This document shows, one piece after another, positions 14,636 through 23,321 of a DNA stretch of 64,000 nucleotides. A model generated the notes under the pieces. That model ran no database searches. It was not told the origin of the DNA and was given only the letters and a program-made list of their open reading frames with translations. The translations under genes and the position numbers were made by a program. Numbering within the stretch: the stretch's first letter is position 1; each line of letters begins with the position of its first letter. Origin of the DNA: Nocardioides humilatus (lineage in GTDB: Bacteria; Actinomycetota; Actinomycetes; Propionibacteriales; Nocardioidaceae); assembly GCF_008373755.1 (NCBI RefSeq), contig NZ_VUJV01000009.1:118287-182286 (forward strand). The letters are read 5' to 3'.

Positions 14636-16465
14636 ATGTGCGGCATCGTCGGTTACCTCGGCTCCCACCAGGCCGCCCCGCTCCTCCTCGAGGGCCTCGG
14701 CCGGCTCGAGCACCGCGGCTACGACTCCGCGGGCGTCGCCGTGCTCGGCGCGAGCGGCATCAAGGTCGCCAAGCGGGCCGGACGGGTGCGCGACCTCAGC
14801 GACGAGCTCCCGAAGCGCTTCGCCGGCAAGGTCGGCATCGGCCACACCCGCTGGGCGACCCACGGCCCGGCCAACGACACCAACGCCCACCCCCACGTCG
14901 ACAGCAAGCAACGCGTCGCTGTCGTGCACAACGGGATCATCGACAACGCCGCCGCGCTGCGCGACGAGCTGGGTGAGGCGGGTGTCGACCTGGTCTCCGA
15001 CACCGACACCGAGGTGCTCGCGCACCTGATCGGGCGCTCCGAGGCCGACACCCTCGAGGCCAAGGTCGCCGAGGCGCTCGGCCGCATCGAGGGGACCTAC
15101 GGCGTCGCGGTGCTCCACGTCGACTTCCCCGACCGAATCGTCGTGGCCCGCAACGGCAGCCCGCTGATCATCGGCGTCGGCGACAAGGAGATGCACGTCG
15201 CCTCCGACCTGGCTGCCCTGGTTCGCTACACGACGACGGTGGCCCACCTCGACGACGGCGAGATGGCGACGGTCACCGCGACCGGCTTCACGACGTACCG
15301 CCTCGAGGCCACCGGGCTGTCGGCCACCAACCGTCGGGCCGCACGCGTCGACATCGACCCTTCCTCCTACGACGCGGGCGACCACGAGTCGTTCATGCAC
15401 AAGGAGATCCTCGAGCAGCCCGCCGCTGCAGAGAGGGTGCTCCGCGGTCGCCTCGACCAGCGCTTCGCGACCGGTCACCTCGGTGGCCTCAACCTCGACG
15501 CGCGTGAGCTGCGCGAGATCAAGCGCATCAAGGTGCTCGGCTGCGGTTCGGCCTACTACGTCGGGCAGATGGGGGCGACCCTCATCGAGGAGCTCGCGCG
15601 CATTCCGGCCGACGCCGAGGCTGCCTCGGAGTTCCGCTACCGCAACCCGATCATCGAGCCCGACACCCTCTATGTCGCGGTGAGCCAGTCCGGCGAGACC
15701 CTCGACACCCTGCTCGCCGTCCAGGAGATCCGCCGCAAGGGCGGGCGCACGATCGGCCTCGTCAACGTGGTCGGCTCGGCCATCGCCCGCGAGGTCGACG
15801 GCGGCATCTACCTGCACGCGGGGCCCGAGGTCGCGGTCGCCTCGACCAAGGCGCTGACCAACATGTACCTCGGCTTCGCGATGCTCGCGCTCCAGCTGGG
15901 TCGGGTGCGCGACATGTCGATCGCCGACGGTCGCCGTCTCATCGGTGCGCTGGAGGCGCTGCCGCGCAAGATCGAGGAGATCATCGCGACCGACGACCAC
16001 CTCGCCGGCGTCGCCGAGCGGCTGGCCGAGGCCGAGAGCCTCTTCTTCGTCGGCCGGGTGCGTGGCTTCCCCGTCGCGCGGGAGGGCGCGCAGAAGTTCA
16101 AGGAGATCAGCTATCGCCACGCCGAGGCCTACCAGACCTCCGAGCTCAAGCACGGCCCACTTGCGCTGATCAGCCCGGCCGTCCCGACCATCGCGATCGT
16201 CCCCGACGACGAGCTCGTGGAGCGCAACGTCGCCGCCCTCCACGAGATCGCCGCGCGGAAGGGGCCGCTGGTCGTCGTCACCCATGACTCGGTGCCGCTG
16301 CGCGGGATCAAGGCCGAGCGGATCGTCGTGCCCAGGAGCGAGGTCGAGCTCGACCCGATCCTGCTGACCGTGCCGCTGCAGATCCTGGCCTACCACGCGG
16401 CCCGGCACCTGGGTCACGACATCGACAAGCCGCGCAACCTCGCGAAGTCCGTCACCGTCGAGTGA
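14636..16465 (+). CDS. glmS: Glutamine--fructose-6-phosphate aminotransferase (isomerizing)
   Basis: 609 residues, the normal GlmS length. The N-terminal glutaminase domain begins MCGIVGYLGS, with Cys2 as nucleophile, and has RLEHRGYDSAG and GIGHTRWATHG. Two SIS domains follow (CGSAYYVGQMG; SQSGETLDTLLA; VGRVRGFPVAREGAQKFKEISY). The protein ends DIDKPRNLAKSVTVE, the conserved C-terminal tail that shields the active site. It makes glucosamine-6-phosphate for peptidoglycan and, in actinobacteria, for mycothiol. GAGAGGA lies about nine bases before the ATG. No glmS ribozyme is visible upstream. Confidence 0.98.
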   Translation: MCGIVGYLGSHQAAPLLLEGLGRLEHRGYDSAGVAVLGASGIKVAKRAGRVRDLSDELPKRFAGKVGIGHTRWATHGPANDTNAHPHVDSKQRVAVVHNGIIDNAAALRDELGEAGVDLVSDTDTEVLAHLIGRSEADTLEAKVAEALGRIEGTYGVAVLHVDFPDRIVVARNGSPLIIGVGDKEMHVASDLAALVRYTTTVAHLDDGEMATVTATGFTTYRLEATGLSATNRRAARVDIDPSSYDAGDHESFMHKEILEQPAAAERVLRGRLDQRFATGHLGGLNLDARELREIKRIKVLGCGSAYYVGQMGATLIEELARIPADAEAASEFRYRNPIIEPDTLYVAVSQSGETLDTLLAVQEIRRKGGRTIGLVNVVGSAIAREVDGGIYLHAGPEVAVASTKALTNMYLGFAMLALQLGRVRDMSIADGRRLIGALEALPRKIEEIIATDDHLAGVAERLAEAESLFFVGRVRGFPVAREGAQKFKEISYRHAEAYQTSELKHGPLALISPAVPTIAIVPDDELVERNVAALHEIAARKGPLVVVTHDSVPLRGIKAERIVVPRSEVELDPILLTVPLQILAYHAARHLGHDIDKPRNLAKSVTVE

Positions 16466-16526
16466 CGGCCGGGGGAGTGACCCAAGGCACCGCGCTCACA
16501 AATGCGCAATCAGTGGCGTCGGCCAC

Positions 16527-16532
16527 TACCGT
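16527..16532 (+). promoter_or_regulatory. -10 hexamer of probable leaderless promoter (DEAD-box helicase)
   Basis: TACCGT lies six bases before GTG 16539. No Shine-Dalgarno sequence is present. Confidence 0.5.
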
Positions 16533-16538
16533 TGTCGG

Positions 16539-18254
16539 GTGAGTGACGTAGCACCTGACCAGGACCAGACCGACGCGACCCCCGGGTTCGGTGATCTCGG
16601 ACTCGGTTCGAAGGTGCTGAAGGCGCTCGCCGACGTCGGCTACGAGTCGCCCTCCGCGATCCAGGCGCAGACCATCCCGCACCTCCTCGAGGGCCGCGAT
16701 GTCATGGGCCTCGCCCAGACCGGCACCGGCAAGACGGCCGCCTTCGCGCTGCCGATCCTCGACAAGCTCGACCTCTCCCAGAAGTCGCCGCAGGCCCTCG
16801 TGCTCGCCCCCACCCGTGAGCTCGCGCTCCAGGTCTGCGAGGCGTTCGAGAAGTACGCCTCCACGACCAAGGGCGTCCACGTGCTGCCCGTCTACGGCGG
16901 CCAGGGCTACGGCGTTCAGCTCTCCGCGCTGCGCCGCGGCGTGCACATCGTCGTCGGCACCCCGGGCCGGATCATGGACCACCTCGAGAAGGGCACGCTC
17001 GACCTTTCCGAGCTGCGCTTCCTCGTGCTCGACGAGGCCGACGAGATGCTCAACATGGGCTTCGCCGAGGACGTCGAGACGATCCTCGCCGACACCCCCG
17101 CCACCAAGCAGGTCGCGCTCTTCTCGGCGACCATGCCGAAGCAGATCCGGTCGCTGTCGCAGAAGTACCTCAACAACCCGGTCGAGATCTCGATCGAGCG
17201 CAAGACCCGCACCGCCGAGAACATCGCGCAGCGCTACCTGATCTGCAGCTACCCGCAGAAGGTCGACGCCCTCACCCGCATCCTCGAGGTCGAGAACTTC
17301 GAGGGCATGATCGTCTTCGTCCGCACCAAGAACGAGACCGAGACCCTCGCCGAGAAGCTGCGTGCCCGCGGCTTCGGTGCTGCCGCCATCAACGGCGACG
17401 TGGCGCAGGCGGTGCGTGAGCGCACGGTCAACCAGCTGAAGTCCGGCAAGCTCGACATCCTCGTGGCGACCGACGTCGCCGCCCGTGGTCTCGATGTCGA
17501 GCGGATCACCCACGTCGTCAACTACGACATCCCGACCGACACCGAGTCCTACGTCCACCGGATCGGCCGCACCGGCCGCGCCGGTCGCAGCGGTGACGCG
17601 ATCTCGTTCGTGACCCCGCGCGAGCGCTACCTGCTCAAGCACATCGAGCGTGCGACCCGTCAGCCGCTGGAGCAGATGCAGCTGCCGAGCGTCGACGACG
17701 TCAACGCCACCCGCCTGGCTCGCTTCGACGACCGCATCACCGCCGCTCTCGAGTCGCCGCAGATCGGATTCTTCCGCGACGTGGTCGGTCACTACGTCAA
17801 GAACAACGACGTGCCCGAGGCCGACGTGGCCGCCGCGCTCGCGATCGTCCTGCAGGGTGACACCCCGCTGGTGCTCGAGGAGCAGCCGGAGCGCCCGCGC
17901 CGCGATTACGAGGACCGCGGTGACCGCGGCGACCGGGGTGACCGTGGTGAGCGTCCCGACCGGGGCCCGCGCCAGCCGCGCAGCGACAAGCCGATGGCGT
18001 CGTACAAGATCGCGGTGGGCAAGCGCCACCGCGTCGAGCCCCGCCAGATCGTCGGCGCACTCGCCAACGAGGGTGGCCTGGGCCGCAACGACTTTGGCCG
18101 GATCACCATCCGCCCCGACTACTCGATCGTCGAGCTGCCGGCCAAGCTGCCGGGCCCGGTGTGGGAGAAGCTCAAGGAGACCCGCATCAGCGGCAAGCTC
18201 ATCGAGCTGCAGCGCGACTACGGCCCGCCGAGCAAGCGCCCGCCGCGCGACTGA
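16539..18254 (+). CDS. DEAD-box ATP-dependent RNA helicase (DeaD/CsdA type)
   Basis: 571 residues. The helicase core has the Q motif (GFGDLGLGSKVLKALADVGY), motif I AQTGTGKTAA, Ia PTRELALQV, II DEADEML, III SATMP and VI HRIGRTGRAGR. A low-complexity linker (about 455-485) repeats DRGDRG units. A C-terminal DbpA-type RNA-binding domain (about 488-560) contains VGKRHRVEPRQIVGALANEGG. Such proteins remodel structured RNA during ribosome assembly or cold adaptation. The GTG start follows TACCGT by six bases. It stands alone between glmS and the propeller-M23 gene. Confidence 0.95.
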   Translation: MSDVAPDQDQTDATPGFGDLGLGSKVLKALADVGYESPSAIQAQTIPHLLEGRDVMGLAQTGTGKTAAFALPILDKLDLSQKSPQALVLAPTRELALQVCEAFEKYASTTKGVHVLPVYGGQGYGVQLSALRRGVHIVVGTPGRIMDHLEKGTLDLSELRFLVLDEADEMLNMGFAEDVETILADTPATKQVALFSATMPKQIRSLSQKYLNNPVEISIERKTRTAENIAQRYLICSYPQKVDALTRILEVENFEGMIVFVRTKNETETLAEKLRARGFGAAAINGDVAQAVRERTVNQLKSGKLDILVATDVAARGLDVERITHVVNYDIPTDTESYVHRIGRTGRAGRSGDAISFVTPRERYLLKHIERATRQPLEQMQLPSVDDVNATRLARFDDRITAALESPQIGFFRDVVGHYVKNNDVPEADVAAALAIVLQGDTPLVLEEQPERPRRDYEDRGDRGDRGDRGERPDRGPRQPRSDKPMASYKIAVGKRHRVEPRQIVGALANEGGLGRNDFGRITIRPDYSIVELPAKLPGPVWEKLKETRISGKLIELQRDYGPPSKRPPRD

Positions 18255-18293
18255 TCCACAGGGCCCATCGGGACTATTGACTTACCCCCGGTC

Positions 18294-20825
18294 GTGACCA
18301 AGTCTGCGACCAGCAGTCTTCGTCGCTCCCGGGGGTTTGTCTTGCTGCAACGAATCGCGTCCTTGCTCCTCCTGCTCGGGGCACTGCTCGTGCCTGCGCT
18401 CGCGGGCCCGACGCCAGTGACGGCACCGATCGTCACCGTCGCTGACGACGACCTGCCCGGCGCCCACGCCCTCGTCAACTCTCCGAGCGGGCGCGAGTGG
18501 CTGATGCGGGTGACACCCGCCGGCGTACTGAAGACGCGCTACACGATCGACGACGACCCCTTCTGGACGGACTGGTCCACGATCGCCGGCTCCTACACGT
18601 CGGTGGCCGGCACGACCGCGACCGTCGATGGTGCCCGACGGCTCGTGATGGCGGTGGTGACCGCGGGTGGCACGTTGAAGTACGCCACCAACACGGGCAC
18701 CGAGTGGACCGCCTGGACCACGGCGGCGGCGCCGGGCGGCGCCCAGAAGTGGGCGACGGTGGCGATGACGACCGACGCTGCCAGCCGGGCCTGGACCTTC
18801 GCGACGACCGACACCGGCAACCTCTTCTACTCGCGGCAGCAGGTCGACGGGTCGTGGAGCGCGTGGACGTCCGTCGCCCGCGTCGGTACGACGACCTGGG
18901 CCGCCGCTTCGGCCGGCCTCCAGGCCGGCACCAACCGGGTGTGGTTGGCCGCCGCCGGCAGCGACGGGAAGATCTCGACCTTCCGGTCCGCCGCGAACGG
19001 CGCGACGATCGACGCCACCACGCGCGCGGCCTTCCAGTGCTCGGGCGGACCGTCGACCGGTTTCGCCGACGATGTGGCCATCAGCGGTGACGCGTCAGGG
19101 CGGATGTGGCTCTTCGCGACCCGCGCCGCCACCGGCGCCCTGAACTACTGCCAGACCTCGGCCGGCACCACGACGTGGGGCACGGAGAAGTCCTGGGGTG
19201 CTGCCGACTGGTCCGGCGTCTCGGCGGCGTGGGACGTCGACGACGCGCAGATGTGGGTCGCGGGCACCAAGACGTCCGGTGAGGTGCTCTACCGCCACAC
19301 GAGCGCCGACCCCTCGGGCTGGACCGCTTTCGCCACCATCGACCGGCTCTCGATCTCCTACGGGCTCTACCTGGCGCCGGGTGGATCGGTGACGGCCGGC
19401 TTCGCGGCCTACCTGACCCGCGAGGGCAAGCACGAGGGCATCGACACGCGGCGCTACGTCGGGGCGCCGGTCCACGCCCTGGTGTCGGGCACGGTCACCA
19501 ACATCATCACCGGATGCCGCGGCGCTGAGGTGGGCTGCCTGTCGACGATCGCGATCTACAACGCCACTCTCGAGAAGACGGTGGTCTACCTGCACACCAA
19601 CCCGGCGACGACGTCGCTGGCGGTCGGCACGACGGTGGCTCGGGGTCAGACCATCGGTTACGAGGACTACCGAGGGGTCGAGCAGGTCAACTACCAGACC
19701 CACATCGAGATGCGCCCGGGATGGCACACGGTTGCTGCCGCCAGCGTCTGCTCCGGTGGCGAGGCGCCTGACGCGCCGTGCAACGTGCAGGCCAACCCGA
19801 TTCCGAGCAGCTTCTGGACGAGCCAGGGCTACGACCCCGACCAGGACCGGGCCCCCCTCGGCGGGCACGCCGTTGTCACTGATCGATCGGGCCGGGAGTG
19901 GGACTTCGTCATCACGCCGGGTGGCACCCTGGTCTACCGCTACACCGGGATGACCGACTGGAACTGGACGGTCTTCGGCGACGGCTACAACGGGTCGAGC
20001 GCCGGTTTCCGGTCGGTGGCGGCGACACTCGACGGCTCGGGCCGGATCTGGGTGCTGACCACGAGCAACGACGGTGAGCTGCGCTATCGCCGTACGGCGC
20101 AGGCGCCCTCCAGCACCACCACCGGCGCTGGCTGGGACGACCCGACGGCGCCGCAGAGTGCCGGCTACAACTGGGGCGACGTGGCGGCCAGCACCGACGA
20201 CGCCGGGCGCGTCTGGATGTTCGCGACCGCCACCAACACGATCGACGGGACCGCCGACCGGCTCTTCTACAAGCGCCAGAACAACGGTTCCTGGACCGAC
20301 ATGACGCAGGTCGGGGCCGGCGACTGGCGTGGGTTGTCGAGCACGGTGAAGGACGGCCAGGTCTGGCTCTTCGCCGTGAAGGGCTCCGACTCGGGCGCCT
20401 ACTCCAACCGGATCTTCTACTACAAGTCCACCAGTGACGGCCTGCTCAGCACCTCGGCCAGTGAGTTCGGAGCCGGAAGCCGGTGGGCCGACGTCTCGGC
20501 CGCCACCGACCTCTCCGGCCGGGTGTGGGTCTTCGCCCCCACGTTCACCGACGGGCTGCTGCGCTACCGCTACACGACCACGAGCGGCTGGACGGCCCCG
20601 GGCTCGGCGGACTGGGGCGAGCTCGGCAACGGCGACTGGGTCAGCGTGTCGTCAACCGTGCACCAGGGCAGCGGCAAGGTGGAAGTGGTCGCGGCGAAGG
20701 ACGACGGCGACCTGTGGTCCTTCAAGACCAACGACGGGTCGACCGCGACCGTGCCGGCCGGCGGTGGGTGGACCAGCGAGCTCATCGAGCCAGGTGGCGG
20801 TGGCCGCGGGTCCTACGGGATCTGA
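18294..20825 (+). CDS. Secreted protein: beta-propeller - degenerate M23 peptidase-like domain - beta-propeller
   Basis: 843 residues. A signal peptide (about 1-48) is followed by a propeller of repeated W..W blades (about 55-365; HALVNSPSGREWLMRV; TEWTAWTTAA). An M23-like domain comes next (about 370-510), then a second propeller (about 520-835). In the M23 part H380 and D384 (HEGID), H434 (YLHTN) and H470 are present. The first histidine of the usual HxH motif is Gln468 (QTH), so metal binding may persist while catalysis is doubtful. The second propeller is closely related to that of the protein at 23322 (SSTVKDGQVWLFAVKG, RIFYYKST). The last 13 bases overlap the convergent STAND regulator. 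GTG is the only plausible start. Confidence 0.85.
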   Translation: MTKSATSSLRRSRGFVLLQRIASLLLLLGALLVPALAGPTPVTAPIVTVADDDLPGAHALVNSPSGREWLMRVTPAGVLKTRYTIDDDPFWTDWSTIAGSYTSVAGTTATVDGARRLVMAVVTAGGTLKYATNTGTEWTAWTTAAAPGGAQKWATVAMTTDAASRAWTFATTDTGNLFYSRQQVDGSWSAWTSVARVGTTTWAAASAGLQAGTNRVWLAAAGSDGKISTFRSAANGATIDATTRAAFQCSGGPSTGFADDVAISGDASGRMWLFATRAATGALNYCQTSAGTTTWGTEKSWGAADWSGVSAAWDVDDAQMWVAGTKTSGEVLYRHTSADPSGWTAFATIDRLSISYGLYLAPGGSVTAGFAAYLTREGKHEGIDTRRYVGAPVHALVSGTVTNIITGCRGAEVGCLSTIAIYNATLEKTVVYLHTNPATTSLAVGTTVARGQTIGYEDYRGVEQVNYQTHIEMRPGWHTVAAASVCSGGEAPDAPCNVQANPIPSSFWTSQGYDPDQDRAPLGGHAVVTDRSGREWDFVITPGGTLVYRYTGMTDWNWTVFGDGYNGSSAGFRSVAATLDGSGRIWVLTTSNDGELRYRRTAQAPSSTTTGAGWDDPTAPQSAGYNWGDVAASTDDAGRVWMFATATNTIDGTADRLFYKRQNNGSWTDMTQVGAGDWRGLSSTVKDGQVWLFAVKGSDSGAYSNRIFYYKSTSDGLLSTSASEFGAGSRWADVSAATDLSGRVWVFAPTFTDGLLRYRYTTTSGWTAPGSADWGELGNGDWVSVSSTVHQGSGKVEVVAAKDDGDLWSFKTNDGSTATVPAGGGWTSELIEPGGGGRGSYGI

Positions 20826-23188
20826 TCAGGTCGCAGCGCCTCGGCCTCTGCCCGCACCCTCGCGGCGTCGACGGGGCGGTCGAGCCGGTCCAGCGTGTCG
20901 CCGTACTCGGTCAGCGCGTCGATCTCGGCGCGCAACAGGCCAGCCTCCCGTGCGGTCCGCCCCGCCTCCTCGTGGAGCGTGACCGCCTGGTCGGCTCGAC
21001 CCAAGGCGCCCTCGATCGCGCCGAGACCGCTGAGGACGTAGACCGACAGCTCGGTGAACCCGGTCCGCTCCGCCAGCTCCCGGGCGTGCAGCAGCTCGAC
21101 CTGGGCCTCGTCGTAACGACCCGTGAGGCGGAGGTGCTCGCCGACGGCGAGCCGGGTCTCCGTACGGCGGGCGTCGTCGCCCAGGCCGGCGGCGATCTCG
21201 TCGGCCCGACGCAGGTGGGCGAGCGCCTCGTCGTTGCGACCCAGGCTCGCCTCCACCTCGCCGAGGTTGAGGAGCGGGCGCATCTCGCGCCCGGCGTCGC
21301 CGGTCTTCGCGGCGAGAGCCGCTGACTCCTCGAACATCGCAGCGGCCTCCTCGGGTCGGCCGAGGTTGCCGTGGACGAGGCCGAGGTTGTTGAGGACCGA
21401 GCTCTCGCCGGCCAGATCGCCGATGGTGCGGTACTCCTGCAGGGCGTCCGTCAGCGGCTGCTCGGCCTCGGCGAAGCGGGCTTGCGGGAAGAGGGTCAGG
21501 ATGAGGGCGGTGAGACAGCGCGCACGGGGGACGCCGGTCGTCGCCGCCGCGACCCGGCGCAGCAGGGCCTCGGTCGCGTCGGTGTGGCCGGTGACGTCGA
21601 GGTAGCGGAGCACGGCCAGGACGACCTGGGCCGAGAGGTCGGGCTGCTCGCGGTCGAGGGCCTGGAGGCTCGCCGCGATCAGGTGAGGCCACTCGGCGCC
21701 GAACCACGCCGCAGCCCGGTCGGAGTCGTCGAGGGGTGGCATCGGGCCGGGCTCGCCCGCGGGCGTCAACATCCAGGTGCCGGCCTCGGGGGTGTGGAGC
21801 AGCGCGGCCTCGTGGGCGATGTGGCCGTAGGTGGTGACCATCCGGAGGACGGCCGTCTTCCTCACCGATGCCGGGTCCTCGTCGTAGGCGCGCCCGAGCG
21901 CGAAGGTCCGTACGAGGTCGTGCATCGAGAAGCGGTCGCCCTCGCGGTGGAGGAGGCAGGCCTCGACGAGATCGGCGAGCTGCTGCTCGGTCGACGCGAG
22001 CGTGTCGCCGTTGAGCGATGCCGCGGCGTAGGCGTCCGTGGACGTGCCGGGGTGGAGCGCCAACCGCCGCAGCAGGGTGCGGTGACCCTCGCCGGTCGAG
22101 CGGTACGACGTCTGCAGGGCCAGCTCCACACCCTGCTCGAGCTGGTGGCGCTGCCGGGCGTCCTGCAGGCGGTCGACGTGGTCGTCGAGGGTCCACGACG
22201 GGGTGGCGTTGATGCGGGCGGCGACCAGCTCGAGCGCGAGAGGGAGGGCGCCGACGAGGTCGATCAGCTCCGCTGCTGCGGTCGCCTCCTGGTCGATCCG
22301 GTCGGCACCGACCGAGGACCGGAGGAGCTCGATCGCTTCGACGGTCGTGAAGGTCGTCAGGCGCAGTCGCGCCGTCGCGACCTCCTCCAGCGATTGGCGG
22401 CTCGTGACGAGCACGACGCAGCCGGAGCTGGCCGGGAGGAGGGGGGCGACCTGCTCGGCGGACGCCGCGTTGTCGAGGAGCAGGATCGCCCGTCGGTCGT
22501 GCATCAGCTCGCGGAAGCGCTTGCGCCGGCCGGTGAGGTCGAGACCGGCGAGCTGGCTGCCGGGCACGCCGAGCGAGCGGAGGAACCCGCCGAGCACCGC
22601 GGCTGGCTCTGCGGGCAGCAGCGTGTCGTCGAACCCGCGGAGGTTGACGCACAGCACTTCCCGTTTCTCGGCACTGGCGAGCTGGTGGGCCGCCTGGGTC
22701 GCCAGGGTGGTCTTGCCGATGCCGCCCATGCCTTCGATCGCGACGACCGGTGGCAGCCCGTCGGTGCGACCGGCGGCGTCGAGGATCGTCGCCAGCTCCA
22801 GGGACCGCCCGGTGAACTGCCCGTGCGCCGCAGGGAGCTCGTCGGAGATCGCGACGATCCCCGCTGGAGTCTCGGAACCGGCCACCGCCGCCCACGCCTG
22901 GCGCCACGGCGCGGCCTTCCCCGGGTCGCCGAGCAGCGCCGCCGCTATGTCGACGACGAGCTCGACGTCGAGCCGGCTGCGGCCGGGCTGCAGCGCGCGG
23001 TGCACCGTGTCGACCGCCGGGATCTCGGGGATGCCGCGGTCCCGACGTGACTTCGCGACCAGTCGGTGCAACTCGCGATAGCTGACACCCGCCCAGATGC
23101 GGAGCTCTTGGAGACGGGCCACCAGGTCGTCGTACGACGTGACGCCGTCAGGCGTCGGCGGAGATCCCGAGCCCGAGCCGACCGCCAT
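20813..23188 (-). CDS. STAND-type transcriptional regulator: N-terminal HTH, NB-ARC ATPase, TPR
   Basis: About 791 residues. The N-terminal part (18-95) is helical and resembles an XRE-type HTH (TSYDDLVARLQELRIWAG, SRRDRGIPEIPAVDTV). The NB-ARC ATPase has Walker A GMGGIGKTT (about 152-160), Walker B AILLLDNA, and VLVTSR. The C-terminal third is a run of TPR repeats (NNLGLVHGNLGRPEEAAAMFEE, LLNLGEVEASLGRNDEALAHL). This is the AfsR-like STAND layout, without a BTAD/SARP domain. Such proteins are ATP-driven switches that couple a signal to promoter binding. ATG 23188 was chosen because upstream in-frame sequence has no regulator-like features. It lies between the two propeller-M23 genes and diverges from the second. 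Confidence 0.88.
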   Translation of the reverse strand: MAVGSGSGSPPTPDGVTSYDDLVARLQELRIWAGVSYRELHRLVAKSRRDRGIPEIPAVDTVHRALQPGRSRLDVELVVDIAAALLGDPGKAAPWRQAWAAVAGSETPAGIVAISDELPAAHGQFTGRSLELATILDAAGRTDGLPPVVAIEGMGGIGKTTLATQAAHQLASAEKREVLCVNLRGFDDTLLPAEPAAVLGGFLRSLGVPGSQLAGLDLTGRRKRFRELMHDRRAILLLDNAASAEQVAPLLPASSGCVVLVTSRQSLEEVATARLRLTTFTTVEAIELLRSSVGADRIDQEATAAAELIDLVGALPLALELVAARINATPSWTLDDHVDRLQDARQRHQLEQGVELALQTSYRSTGEGHRTLLRRLALHPGTSTDAYAAASLNGDTLASTEQQLADLVEACLLHREGDRFSMHDLVRTFALGRAYDEDPASVRKTAVLRMVTTYGHIAHEAALLHTPEAGTWMLTPAGEPGPMPPLDDSDRAAAWFGAEWPHLIAASLQALDREQPDLSAQVVLAVLRYLDVTGHTDATEALLRRVAAATTGVPRARCLTALILTLFPQARFAEAEQPLTDALQEYRTIGDLAGESSVLNNLGLVHGNLGRPEEAAAMFEESAALAAKTGDAGREMRPLLNLGEVEASLGRNDEALAHLRRADEIAAGLGDDARRTETRLAVGEHLRLTGRYDEAQVELLHARELAERTGFTELSVYVLSGLGAIEGALGRADQAVTLHEEAGRTAREAGLLRAEIDALTEYGDTLDRLDRPVDAARVRAEAEALRPDQIP

Positions 23189-23210
23189 GGCCACATCAAA
23201 CACCACCCCT

Positions 23211-23246
23211 GTCCGGCCTGTCCGACTTCGTCCGACTTCGTGTCCG
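23211..23246. promoter_or_regulatory. Four iterated GTCCG boxes between STAND regulator and M23 gene
   Basis: GTCCG occurs at 23211, 23220, 23230 and 23242, spaced 9, 10 and 12 bases. The middle two are in a perfect tandem TCCGACTTCG repeat (23221-23240). Direct repeats with about one helical turn of spacing are typical of AfsR/SARP-type and other STAND-linked activators. The boxes are 23-58 bases before the regulator start and 76-111 before the M23 gene. Confidence 0.5.
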
Positions 23247-23321
23247 GGCAGGGGTCCACGGGCGTTCAGTGACGCCCGTGCCGGTCCCCCGAACACCGGC
23301 GGAGACGAAGGGTTGAAGGAC

